Shown here piece after piece: positions 39,201 through 49,957 of a stretch of DNA of 64,000 bases. The stretch spans positions 2,123,653-2,187,652 of the forward strand of contig NC_079478.1 of NCBI RefSeq assembly GCF_026230105.1. The letters are read 5' to 3'. The notes under the pieces were generated by a model, which saw nothing but the letters and a program-made list of their open reading frames with translations, was not told the origin of the DNA and searched no databases. Both the position numbers and the translations under genes were made by a program. Source of the stretch: Diorhabda sublineata (lineage: Eukaryota; Arthropoda; Insecta; Coleoptera; Chrysomelidae). Position 1 is the first letter of the stretch. Every line of letters starts with the position of its first letter.

Positions 39201-40661
39201 CATACGTACGGAGACATAGTTATCAATTTAACATACAAAAGAAAGACAATATCCAAAACTAAGTATGCTATTAGGTGCAAAAATATATCTGATGCATCCA
39301 GAACTATAGATTCCCTCAATGATGCTAAGATTTATTTAAATAAAGAATACGAGTCGATAATTTGTTGTAGAAAACAAGAAGATTATGCTCAAACGAAGTT
39401 TGTTATTTTCACTACTTGTAATATAAGCTCAAAATTCCCAAATAATGTAGAGCTGGACAGGAAGTTTCTGAAGAATCATATGAAATCCACTAAGGACAAT
39501 ATTCCCAATATCGTTAAAGTACAACCTTTGGGTAACAGGATTGATGTTATAAATATTTCTAGTGAAAATGACAACATATTTTCTATATTTCCCGAATCTG
39601 AAGATATAGAATTACCTCAACTATATCTCTACACCAACCAACGAGTTTTACCTCACAGCGTTGATGAAATCATAAAGAAAAATTTCAAATTTACCTCAAA
39701 ATTTTCCAGAATCTACTTGGAATATATTGAAAATTGGGCATTAGGAAAACTAGGTGGCTACTACTTTCTAACCAAAAAGGATATTCTATTAAAGATAGGT
39801 GAAATATTATTGACACCTTATGTCTTTTACCCAAAAATGATTAATTTCAAAGGAGGTAATTTCGACACTTGGAATGAAGTTGTGGAAAAAACCGATGTTA
39901 TAGTAGTTCAAAATGAACCCTTTGTACTAAGTAAGTTATGCGAACCTTTCAATCAAACCATAGAGGAATCTTTGTCCGTTGAGGATAGTGATGGTACGTC
40001 AATAAAAGTGAAAATAGATTCTATAACAAAAACGGTTTCTATCACCGATAAACTTATCGAAAAAATTAAAGATACTAAAATAAAAGCTTACCTGGTGGAA
40101 GATTGTAATATAGGAAAAGGATCATCAGAAGTGCGTTTGAATAAATTATATAATGTTTTTTGGAAAACTGGGCAAATATCACTTTTGATATCTTTAGAAA
40201 CTAGTAAAGATTCGAAAAAATTAATTTTTGATATAATAGAATTTTTAAAAAAAGGAGGTGTACATAAAAAATTCTTACTAAGAACAGATGAACCGTTTTT
40301 TCAAATAAATTTGACGGAAAATTTGAAAGTATTCTCTTGTTTAGAAGATATTAAAGATATCGTTGAATTAGAAGATATAAAAATAAGTATTTCTAAAAAT
40401 TTTACTATTTCTTTGAAAAACATCAGTGAGTCCGATCCTTTTATCCTAAAATGGGTATCACCAAGTATTTTTTTTGACATGATTCTATATAAATATACAA
40501 TGCGAAAAAACGAAACGTCTCAAATGAATATACAGGCTGATCTAAAGATAATTTTGGATGAAGAAACTAAGAAGCAGATACTATCTACACTTTATCAAAC
40601 GGAAGTAACACCGACTGGATTGGGGGGAAGATTAATAGGAGTTGAACCTGGAATATTTTAA
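33286..40661 (+). CDS. Two-zinc-finger protein with NACHT-associated nuclease-like domain, six exons, 668 residues
   Basis: Join of 33286-33304, 35575-35703, 35995-36114, 37815-37895, 37964-38019 and 39060-40661. Every junction is GT/AG and all phases agree (1,1,1,1,0), giving one open frame of 2007 nt. The ATG has A at -3 and G at +4. Residues C15, C18, H31, H37 and C56, C59, H72, H78 form two C-x2-C-x12-H-x5-H fingers of the U1/matrin type, which usually bind RNA or structured nucleic acid. Residues 90-135 are a low-complexity linker. From 136 on, one large exon begins KYKPRSDPLAFGFLESYIYS. Residues 178-210 (WHTYGDIVINL ... KYAIRCKN) look like a PD-(D/E)XK-type core, with D187 and K209, but Arg stands where Glu or Gln is usual. 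Residues 350-388 (FSRIYLEYIENWALGKLGG...) resemble the segment after that domain in insect NACHT/STAND-like proteins. No P-loop is visible. Product and function are unknown. The family link is from memory and is an inference. The gene structure is well supported. Confidence 0.8.
33305..35574 (+). other. Intron 1 of the zinc-finger/nuclease-like gene
   Basis: GTGAGT donor and TTTTTTCAG acceptor, about 2.3 kb. Very AT-rich. The short frames inside (33493-33729, 34752-34997 plus; 34445-34698 minus) have no motif. No element was identified. Confidence 0.7.
36115..37814 (+). other. Intron 3 of the zinc-finger/nuclease-like gene, with a repeat
   Basis: GTGAGT donor and TTTTTTTTAG acceptor. 36380-36760 looks like an old transposable-element piece. 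It includes the phrase CAAGTCATTCGGTCAAGCCG, then TTTTTGAGATACTT and a CACACATACGGGTCATTAGG end, a wording I associate with dispersed insect repeats. Its family is unknown. Confidence 0.5.
38051..38082. repeat. (ATC)n microsatellite in intron 5
   Basis: An imperfect run of ATC/TTATC units inside the intron before the large last exon. Confidence 0.8.
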
Positions 40662-40671
40662 TCTAATCACC

Positions 40672-40850
40672 TACAAAATTTTAGTAGGAGTACCACGAGG
40701 AAGTGTATTAGAGCAGTTCTATGCACCTAAAATGATACAAGGTACAATACCACCTTCGCAGATGATACTGTTATTATGGCATTGCGGAAAATACCCGAAG
40801 AAGCTGCTAATACAATACAAAATTCATTAAATCGAATCAACAAATAGAAT
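40672..40850 (+). mobile_element. LINE reverse-transcriptase fragment abutting the nuclease-like gene
   Basis: Starts within about 15 bases of the preceding stop codon. The first frame gives ILVGVPRGSVLEQ (the G-V-P-Q-G-S-V-L block). After a frameshift, FADDTVIMALRK (40755-40790; catalytic A-D-D) and IPEEAANTIQNSLNRINK follow. About 10-15 residues between the blocks are altered or missing. An AATAAA at 40854-40859 lies just beyond and could serve the upstream gene. Confidence 0.85.
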
Positions 40851-40962
40851 TAGAATAAATGAATAATCAAATTAAATTAGATTAGTATCTTTTAAATTAT
40901 AGTGAAACGGTTGAATAGTACACAGATCCCTTATATTAATTCAGCAAAATAAGTTGGTATTG

Positions 40963-41328
40963 CTCTATAGCAAGGGGTCTACGGCTCGCGGGCCAGATCC
41001 GGCCCGCCAGTTCCATCGATCCGGCCCGCGACAGCTTAAGACTAATGTACTATGTATATAGTAATGTACTATGTATGTACTATGATAAGTTGAATGGAAA
41101 AGAATGAAAATAAAGAGTGATAATTACTTTATTTAATTGCAAGGTAAAACTTTGATGATGTAGAAAACTCAACTAAAATATCTAAGATTAAGAATATTTA
41201 TAACTAACAAACAACAAATATGAAATTAATCCCAATTAATGAAATCACCGACTATTGTTTTGGTCCTTGGGATGTAAAAAATTATCCTGACCCGAAGGCT
41301 TCAAAGTTTGGAGAGCCCTGCTCTAGAG
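40963..41328. mobile_element. hAT-type MITE (non-autonomous) with 8-bp target duplication
   Basis: The element is 40971-41320 (350 bp). Its left end CAAGGGGTCTACGGCTCGCG and right end (read inverted) CAGGGCTCTCCAAACTTTGA follow the hAT terminal form. The flanking 8-mers are CTCTATAG (40963-40970) and CTCTAGAG (41321-41328), one mismatch apart. A GC-rich GGGCCAGATCCGGCCCGCCA block follows the left end, as in many hAT families. There is no coding capacity. Confidence 0.85.
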
Positions 41329-43009
41329 CATAGACTTCAAGACAAAAAGAAACTTGAAGAATTCAATATAATATTGAAAAAATACATTGGTTCTTCACCT
41401 TGTCAATTTATGATAAAAGCGTTCTCATTTAAGTATGTGTTTGAGGTATGTTGATAGGAAATAATATAAAATTTGAGAGAAGAACAAATAGGCTGGTTTC
41501 AAAATTATAAATTATAACTTTATTATATTAACTTCCACGACTTATCCTCAAGAAGTCAGATTGGAAAACTTAATGAATAGCTCTGCAGGTTTCTGGTGCG
41601 ACTGGGCAAAGTAGTTGTGGAGATGTAAGTGAACATCAGATCTTTGTATGAGGTTTTAATGGCCCTTGAGGTTACAATAAAGCTTCGTTCATCAGTAAAA
41701 AAATGACGGTATCTTTTTGTTTTTCTATTCAAATATTGAGGCAAATTCGAACAATTCAGCGACTGATTCGTTTTTTATATTATTTTGCATGGACTGCTCT
41801 AATTACAAAGCTGGATCGCTGGTTGAATAGCAAGTAGGAGCGTTCAACAACTCGGAACGTGAATGCCTCGCTTTAGAAATCGTTCCATGAGAACGAGTAA
41901 TTTCACATTTATATTTAATTAACGTTCCCTAGCTATCTTCAGTTAATTTTCGATGTAAAAAATATGATGTTTGATTATGACTGGAAAAGTTAACATTAAA
42001 GACAGAAACTAACCATGATACTACCGTAAAGAAAATCTCTCGTCGCTCATTCAAAAAATCCCCTCGAAATTAAGCAAAAAACAATTTTGAGTCAATAAAT
42101 TGGAAAAAAATGTCGATTGAGGGTGATAAATTTGGAAAGTATAAAACCCTAGTTGAATTTGAATGGGTATGTATTGAAGATAAATGCTGATCCACATTTG
42201 GGGACCCCAATAACCGTGAGATTATGAAAATCAATTATTCCTATCATCATTTATGAATTGGTAATTTCATTATATAATTTATCAAAATATATAGAACTTT
42301 ATTTCTGGTTGATGGTCGAAATATATTCCACAAAAATGCGGCTTTTCTTTTGTTTACAATTCTTTCTGTTCTCAAAGTAACTTCGGTAAACGATTTTATC
42401 CACTTTATATTTCCTCCCCATGCTTTTAGCTGACTCATACTTGATCTAGTATGTATAAAATACCCCATTTTTCACGTACGTTAGGCCAATAAAAACAGAA
42501 AACTAATTGCCGTACCAACACTATTTGAACTTTTGAAACGAAAGTGTTTTTAAAAGTAATAGACATTAACCAATCCTGTTATAATATTAAGATTTCTACT
42601 CCAAATGAATATTGAAGTATGTATGTATATAAATATAGAATAATTGTCCATAAAATTGTAAAATTTTCTAATGATAATAAAGCTTAACTCTCTTTCTCTG
42701 TCTCTGTGTCCTTTGAGACAATCTGGGGTTTGCTCTATGTACTGTTAGTTGTACATTTTGATACCGTTAATGATATTAACAATAAACACACTATTGACTG
42801 TTACCACTACACCCAATCCTTGCAAATACATAAATGAATTACACTGCTCAACAGTTGAAGTGGACATTAAAATATTGGAATTATTATATAAATAGATAAA
42901 AGTAGAATATGTTGGACACAAACTTTAAAGAGTCATTATCAAATTATTGATCAAGAGTTCAGGTATTGCTTGTAACTCATTATCCAGTTGTTGTAGAGTT
43001 TGGGGAGGC
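41329..43009. other. Spacer with one unassigned transposon-like patch
   Basis: 41520-41910 is slightly GC-richer. Its minus frame includes YRHFFTDERSFIVTSRAIKT, which might be coding debris, but I cannot assign it. The rest shows nothing. Confidence 0.4.
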
Positions 43010-43345
43010 TGTATAGGTCCGTTCAACTGCTTGTGTCAGTCCGAACGTGTTCAATGTAATCCACGATAATGCGAGCTCTCACAGTTCAAACAAAAACGTT
43101 TTTGAACAGTCAAAACATCGAATCATCCGCCGCACAGTCCTTGTTTGGTAACCCAGATGTCTTCTTATTCCTGCAGATCAAAAATAAATTGCGAATTCAA
43201 CGTTCAAATCACATTTTTAGGAGGTATCTCAAACGGATTGCTTCGAGAATTGGTTCGCTGCGAAAAGGAATCAAAGAAGAATATTTTCAAATTTCAAGGA
43301 AAGTATGAAATTGTTAGGAAGATATTGAAGAAACTATATAATGAA
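43010..43345 (+). mobile_element. Mariner transposase C-terminal fragment
   Basis: Plus strand in shifting frames: FNVIHDNASSHSSNKNVFEQ (about 43050-43110, the H-D-N-A-x-x-H block), NPDVFLFLQIKNKLRIQRS (about 43150-43200, the P-D-x-F-L-F-P-x-I-K-N-K-L block) and CFENWFAAKRNQRRIF (about 43235-43290, the C-terminal C-F-x-x-W-F-x-R-M block). Frameshifts and a deletion between blocks make it inactive. It belongs to the same broad mariner group as the 63000-63480 copy. Confidence 0.75.
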
Positions 43346-44222
43346 TGATAGTTTACTTAAGTTAAATTTCTTAGGAAACACAAAATAAATAATTTTTTTC
43401 CAATGTTTCATTCTTATCAAGTATTTGACTTATTATTTTATAAATAATATCAATTTACTTTTTAAAATGCGATAATTATCCATTGCCTTCCATTTCACGT
43501 TTTCTTGAAAACAGGTAAGGCAGTTACAGACCAATTTTGTTGAGAAAATTGGAATTAATTAGATTTTTTTCTTTGGAAAGTAATCCCACTATTGATTTCT
43601 TCCGATTCCTTTCGTTCGCGTAACATTTCAATGGATATTTTTTATTTGCGGACGACTTCAATTTAATTAGCTTGGTATAATGTCGAACATTCGTACAAAA
43701 AAGAGCTCAACATTATCGTTTTAATTCCCTTATTGAATTTGTGGAATGATTCCGATTACATTTGTTAGCTTGACATTTACAAGAATTCCAGAGGATTTTT
43801 CGTTCTACTTTTTATGAATGTATTCACAGTTAACAATAGAAATCCGTTACTGATTTCTACATCTCGTATCAATAACATACTAACGAAAATTTATTTAGTT
43901 CCTTGCTTGCTTCGTTCCAACGTAAGGCTAGAATAATAAAATATAGAAATATAAGAAGTATAAACTCAATTTGAAATAATTCACTTTAAAAAATGAGACA
44001 TATAGAAGAATGAATATCTGAGTTTAAACATTTTTTATAATAAACAATGACAAAAGTTTTGGTAAACATGTATTTACGAGAGTTTTCCGACCTAAACCTT
44101 AGGATGTCAACACTCGTCGACATTAAATATCTTGAAAGAACTGCTTTGCCAATAATTGAGAGATAGTGGAAACTATGTACAGTGAAAAATAGGAAAATAG
44201 AACGCGTCATCAACGTTCCTCG
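43346..44222. other. Spacer, nothing recognised
   Basis: No motif found. Confidence 0.5.
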
Positions 44223-44990
44223 AGTGGATCAGCTCCATTTCCAACAGCTCACTTCCAAAGTACGTTAAATCAACACCTAGATTTCGAAGATGATACCATG
44301 AAACAAATTTACGTGCTAGAAGACCATCAAAGGTTTCTACCTCACTTCCTTTTAACTATTCACAATGAGGACGAGAATATGGTCATAATGGAGACGAGTG
44401 TTATCTATAGCTAAGACCAGAAATGCACTGACCATCTGAACGGAACTAGATCAACGATCTCCAAGCCCGCTATGTTATTCCTACCATCGAATCAAACATT
44501 TGTGCCCCTTTGGCTGCAACAGCACACGAAGACTTCCCTGAAATCTGCCTTAATTTCCTATACAATTCTACCATCATCAAATAAAACCACATTCACTTCG
44601 TCGATCATCGGTTTTGCAGGTTCTCTACGGTTTCCCTGTAACCTGGTGAACCGGTTCACCAGCCAAATGGCGACAATAGAGAATAATGTAGCCGCACCTG
44701 TACCGACTCACCGTACATTTAAAATTAAAAGAAAAAAACAAACAAAAATCTTACAAACAAATCCTCAAAACGAGAAGAACCGTTTTCACTTACTAGAGCT
44801 CTCTTTTCGTTCTCTCTCTTCTCTTCTGGCCAATGGTCGTAGCTTTTCTTCTTTAAGCTAGGACAGCGCAACCCCACGTAACATCTAAAATCCCAGATCT
44901 GCAGAGGATCTGCTTCAATATGAGGGCCAATTCCTAGCAGCTTAAAAATTTTCCAACGAATCTCCCTCTCTCTAGGTAGTCAGCTGCGAC
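44223..44990 (-). other. GC-richer unassigned segment, possibly LTR-retroelement debris
   Basis: Base composition and frame density differ from the flanks. A 129-residue plus frame (44472-44861) has no recognisable domain. On the minus strand the text includes TGTTACGTGGGGTTGCGCTG (44884-44865), a word resembling the start of some insect gypsy-type LTRs, followed by a Glu/Arg-rich frame (RREERERKESS). No LTR pair, primer site or polymerase motif was found, so the identity is open. Confidence 0.3.
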
Positions 44991-45184
44991 CTAGAAAGCT
45001 TCTTCTTATCTGGCAGGTAATGTTCTAGAAATAAATAACGTTCAACTGCAATCGTTAATTTGCTTACCCAGGGGAAACCTTTCATGAAGTTATTAGTCGT
45101 TTTTTCGTCTTTTTTTATTTTAATAATTTGTTTGTTTCCATCAATAACAAAAAACAAAATATTTCTATTGTATTTTTAGTTTTT

Positions 45185-45325
45185 CAGGGTTCTGTTTCTT
45201 TAACGATATTGAAAGGGGGTTCGAAACTTTTGAAGTTATTTGGTTTACGAGAGTTCTGAGATATGACAGCACTGCTGTAAATATGTCAAATCTGACATTG
45301 TTATAATAAAGTTTGACATGTTCAA
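45185..45325 (-). repeat. Mariner terminal-region relic / MITE
   Basis: Minus-strand copy of the motif AATGTCAGATTTGACATATT followed by TACAGCAGTGCTGTCATATC. It also occurs at 58335-58405 and 63545-63600, the last adjoining a mariner transposase start. The adjoining GAAAGGGGGTTCGAAACTTT word is also typical of that mariner's 5' region in my recollection. Confidence 0.6.
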
Positions 45326-46037
45326 TGAGGATTGTGCTCAGAACTAAATGTTGTTAGAGTGTTATTTGAGTTGTTTACAGATACTTGATAATCTTGATAA
45401 AAAAAGGGATCAAATTGTGCGATGATAGCAACCCCCGTATTAAAATGATTATCACTTTATTTTGAACCACTGTTTTATATCTGAAATTATAAAACATGTC
45501 TGAATTCATTCCTAAATGGATGTATCATTTCAATTGTTCGAAATACACCTGCACTATTCATAGATTCGAGTAGACGTTTCCAACCCTTGAGGTTCTGGTT
45601 ATAAATACCATGCACACTATATCCAAGCTTAGCAAAAGCTGGATGTATGTATACACATTTGACTGTGTACACAATGGCAAGACCATTAGTTCACATTTTC
45701 CTACAAATTGTAGTTTAATAACATGTAAACACCATAATCTACAGTTCAGAATATTAACCGTGAATAAACCTTGCACACAGATTATTATTAATGCAAGGGC
45801 TGCACAGTATGAATAGAGGTGATAAAGAAATATACAGTGATTAAAAAAAATCAAATTTTACAGTATAAACGCTCTGAAAAATATTTGTAATATTGCGCGT
45901 TTAACAGCGGGAAAGATCAATTTCTAATCATTCTATTTGCTCAGATTTTAATATATTTTTTAATCATTTCCTGTCATAATTCGTCGTTTATTCACTCTTT
46001 TTCATCTTCCTTCAATATTATTGAATATTTCTCTACA

Positions 46038-46259
46038 TTATATGGTGGTATACGTGAAATATTTTTCGTCATCCATGATCACAACCCTGTCCTTTATGAA
46101 GTGACGTCTTCTCCATGCACTGCAGCATCTTGAGCAATTAATTTTCAGTATATATTTCTTCCTTCCCTTTCTTTTTGGTCCTCGACTGATGGTCAATGGT
46201 AGAAACCCGAAATCGGCGAGCCAAGCTTCAACTTGATGTTCCCGATTTGTCTTTTGCAC
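46038..46259 (-). mobile_element. DDE transposase fragment with DDEKYFTY block
   Basis: An open minus frame ends RRRHFIKDRVVIMDDEKYFT followed by YTTI. V-I/V-M-D-D-E-x-Y-F-T is the first catalytic block of a Tc1/mariner-superfamily transposase common in insects. The frame starts KTNREHQVEAWLADFGFLPL. The rest of the catalytic domain is absent immediately downstream. A later block of a similar enzyme lies at 47750-47880. Confidence 0.7.
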
Positions 46260-47749
46260 TTTCCACTAATTTATTTGACTGGGAATTAGTCAAAGCTTTA
46301 GACCGCTCGCTTTTTGGAAGGTTTAAGCATGGTATCCCTTGTTCACATTCACTTAAAGTCTTATAAATAATCGAAAGTCCAATATTCTGCTCTCTAGCTT
46401 GTAAGCAATAAATAAGTTAAAATTTACGAAAACTGTGGTAACTAGTTATTTCGAATTAAATTGAAGGCAACGATGTTTTTCCGAAAACTTTTGTTGCGTA
46501 AGTTATAAGAAGCAATGTCTAGCTACTAATATTGCTTGAAATCCAAAGCAAGTTTTTAAAATCACAATGAATATTATACCTAAACAAATACCTAACCCCA
46601 AATTTTGTTGAATATTTTTTGACCTCTTTAAAAATTAGAATAACAAAGTAACTAAAACAAGAAGTCAATCGATCATTGTCAATAATTATAAGTGCGATAT
46701 GTTGCTTGAAACAATCAGCTGAATTTAATCTGTGCCTGCTTTTTATGAAGAAATATTGGACTTTGAATTACGTTGCATTACATCATAATTACATACATTA
46801 CATAATTAGATTTCAATTTAGTTTCCAAATGACCTTGAAATTTAAATATATGGTGATTGAGTTCTCTGGTTCATAATATTCAATTTCTACCTATATCGAA
46901 ATTGAAATTTATGCACACGATGATTGTTATGTAAAATATATTCTACAACTTTCAAATACGGCTTAATTATTTATTCAAAAGGCTTTCAATGTTCATTAGT
47001 CAATTAGTTATTCCTTCACCGATCTGTTTTGAGATTACTGTATATATGTAATTAATTGAGCGTAAGATCGAGCGATTCATATCGATGGATGAAGGGGTAA
47101 AGGGTAAGTTGCTTGCCTGAGGTAACAAAGCGAAGAGCAGAACAATTCACACTAAATGCAATGTTGCCATTTCTATTAGTTAATTATGTTAATTGATGTG
47201 TTCGCAGAGGTTATGGTCAATGCTTAAGGGGCCAGATGGCTCGTAATTGCTTCATACAAGAGGAGACATTTGACAAATAACAATGCATTAATCTCACGTT
47301 ACGGAATATACAGAGTGTTGATTGATTTGAAATATCCCATAAAGAATTTTATGTGAAATTATGAAAATATTAGATTTTATTGTACGGCAATAGGATATTT
47401 GATATATCCGATTGATCAAATAATTACACTCAGAAGTTCTATTTGACAAAGATGAAAAAATAAGTAGCATGACAAAAAATTACACAAAAACAAGTTTTAT
47501 CAAATTATATTGGAGAACGTAGCTGATTATAAATTTTAACACCGAAAACCTCTGTTTAAGAACTTTTCATTTATCACATTTACAAAAATACAACTTAATA
47601 AACTATTGAATAAACCATGAATTTATTTCCTTATGTTTTGAAACATTTTTAGTTATATGAAAAAATATTGCCGACATCGTGTTCGCAAAAATATGTTTTT
47701 TTTATTTTTTACGTAAGTGCGTTTGTTTGTTTTAATTTAATTATTTGTA

Positions 47750-47960
47750 CTGAATACTAAATCATAATTACACACACTTTAGATAACTTGCTATACGTTT
47801 CTTCCCAAATTTGAACAAAAACATTCAATTGGCTTCAGTTGAGGCACATTAGAAACATTCCTAGACTTCATAATAAACGAAATATTCAACTCTATAGCTC
47901 ACAATTAATATAGTGTATGATTACAGATGTAACTCACTCTTTTTCATATATTTTGATTGT
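47750..47960 (-). mobile_element. DDE transposase fragment with RNVSNVPQLKPIE block
   Basis: Minus strand gives AIELNISFIMKSRNVSNVPQ followed by LKPIECFCSNLGRNV. N-x-P-x-x-P-x-x-R-P-I-E-x-F-W is the last catalytic block of the family whose first block (DDEKYFT) is seen at 46038-46259. The two pieces are in the wrong order for a single minus-strand copy (first block at lower coordinates), so they are separate insertions or rearranged. Confidence 0.7.
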
Positions 47961-49390
47961 TACAGATTTTCCAGGACAAATTTATGCTGAAAACTCGAGT
48001 TTTTTGTCTTTTGAAATAACTTCCTCGCTTTTATGACAAATTTCATCATTTTACGTGAAAAGTAAAATATGACTCGCCGTCGATAATTATTTTAAATACA
48101 CAATATTGTTTTTGTTCCATTTGGTTGCCGACTTTTTTTATTTTTGAACTACATTCTGTTCCTTTAGAATGTTGCTTACATATTTTAAATTTTATGCCTC
48201 ATTTTCCTACACTGACTTCTAGTTCTCCGTGAGCCGCTTCATTGAAAGGTTCTCTCTTCTTTTTTGGCTTTTCCGCCTGATCCTGACTTTCATTTAATCT
48301 AAATACCTGTCTCAACATGCCGACAGATACTGTAAATGGTTTGTCTGATTATTCTCTTTCTTACAACGTTAACCGAAGACTATTTTATTCATAAAACTTT
48401 TTTTTAAATTTTAGATTTTCCATACTTGACAGTGAACTTTCAACAGAGACGTAATATCTACAAATGTACGAATTTTTTGTCCCCACATTCTTATTACTTC
48501 TATTTAAGTCTTCTTAATGAAAATAATACCAAAATTTTGTCTTCCAGGGCTTTCGTCCGTTATTATTTATATGAATTTGGAATTTTCTAGATCTTTGACA
48601 AAGTAGACGTAACAAATTTTTAATTTTGAGATTAGATATATTTTGAAAAACGACTATGTGGCTGTGCATATGACGAATTAAAAAACTCATTTTCATCGTC
48701 AACCAGATTAGCTTCAAAACGGAAATAATCAGAACATTTCAAGGCTTTTATACGCCAAGCATTGCAGTAGACATTGGCGTACTCTATTGAATTTATATAA
48801 CAGTGATTTTATTTATAATAAATTTATGAAACCCCCAACATTGATATTTCAAAGACCCATATGATCTTCTTTCTACAATTATTAGTAGTAATTATGTGCT
48901 GGAATGCCGAATGTTCCTCATTTTTGAATGATTTACTTCCACTTTTAAATCGCTAATAATAATAATAAACTTTCACAATAGACAAATTTTGATATCAGTT
49001 TTCTACTTGATAGAATCTAAAGCGTTTTTCATTCACGATTGCAAACAGTCATTGTGTAAAAATATAATTAAAAATAAAATTTACCAAAAGTTACCAATCA
49101 TTCCCGTATATGAAAAGAAAATTATTTCAAGGTCAAAGGTGAATAAAATCAGTTTTTAGTAATTTTCAGCAAAGCGGTGAGTTTTATCAAAAAAATAACT
49201 CAGACAAAAATTGTAGATCATAAAGTTATCTACAAAAAACGTAGTAATACTTTTTTCCTACAAGCTACTGTTTCTGAGATATAATGTTTCAAACATCGTC
49301 TGTTGTGATTATGTTTGAAACTATTGCAAAATAATGTGAATTAGTAGAGATTGGAAAGATAAAAACGTTTTAAATTGAAAAAAAGTTTGG
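47961..49390. other. Spacer, nothing recognised
   Basis: The minus frame at 48514-48717 has no identifiable motif. Confidence 0.45.
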
Positions 49391-49394
49391 AAAT

Positions 49395-49490
49395 TCAATC
49401 GTCCAAGTCGTAACTTTCAAATTCTTCTTCTTGTTCTTCTTCTTCATCTCCATCTTCATCAAATTGAACTAAATCTTGTTTTTTAAACAT
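49395..49490 (-). other. Acid-rich mini-frame from a TTC triplet run
   Basis: The minus strand reads QDLVQFDEDGDEEEEQEEEF then ESYDLDD. This is mostly a consequence of an impure TTC/CTT microsatellite. It could be the acidic tail of a broken protein or transposase, with no support either way. Confidence 0.35.
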
Positions 49491-49750
49491 TTCGAAAACT
49501 GTTTGTATCAGCGATGGCCATTAAAACTACAGAATGAAACCGAGCACTTGTCTTTTCAAATATATGGAATTAACCCAACAGAAATCTCGTCTTTTCTTCC
49601 TTCTTCTGTATAATAGGAATAAAATTATGGTTTGCAGCAGAGCATCCATTTCGTCACAAATTAACACCGACTGACTCAGACTCAACAAGCGACATATTCA
49701 GTGCGAAAGCAAATTTTGTTGAGACTTAACTGGCTTGGTGCGAAATTGAC

Positions 49751-49957
49751 CTAAAGATAACGTTGCATGTCTGTCGTATTTGTATTGTTAATTCCTTCTT
49801 GAAATGCTTGAGGATTAATCTTGCGTTGTAACAACAATACAGGGTCAACCGGTACTTTTTCTTCATTTTCTTTTTTGATATCAGTCATAGCAACTTTGTC
49901 AGCCCGTTTTAATTTAATTTGAATTTCATTTCTCCTATAAAAGAAGGTTAACGGCAT
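49751..49957 (-). other. Unassigned lysine/glutamate-rich open frame
   Basis: Minus frame NEIQIKLKRADKVAMTDIKK then ENEEKVPVDPVLLLQRKINP. A TTCTTTTATAG|G acceptor-like site sits just upstream (about 49938-49945). It could be an orphan exon or transposon debris. No partner exon with a matching phase was identified. Confidence 0.3.

Noticed and set aside
40080..40130. IGKGSS word as a possible P-loop in the nuclease-like protein
   Set aside because: It lacks the G-x-x-x-x-G-K-S/T spacing, a preceding hydrophobic strand and a following Walker B, so no NTPase is claimed.
40642..40830. 62-residue open frame after the nuclease-like gene
   Set aside because: It is a frameshifted LINE reverse-transcriptase piece: GVPRGSVL in this frame, FADDT in the next.
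44472..44861. 129-residue plus frame as a host gene
   Set aside because: No domain, no splice context and low-complexity Ser/Thr and Lys tracts. Kept only as an unassigned segment.
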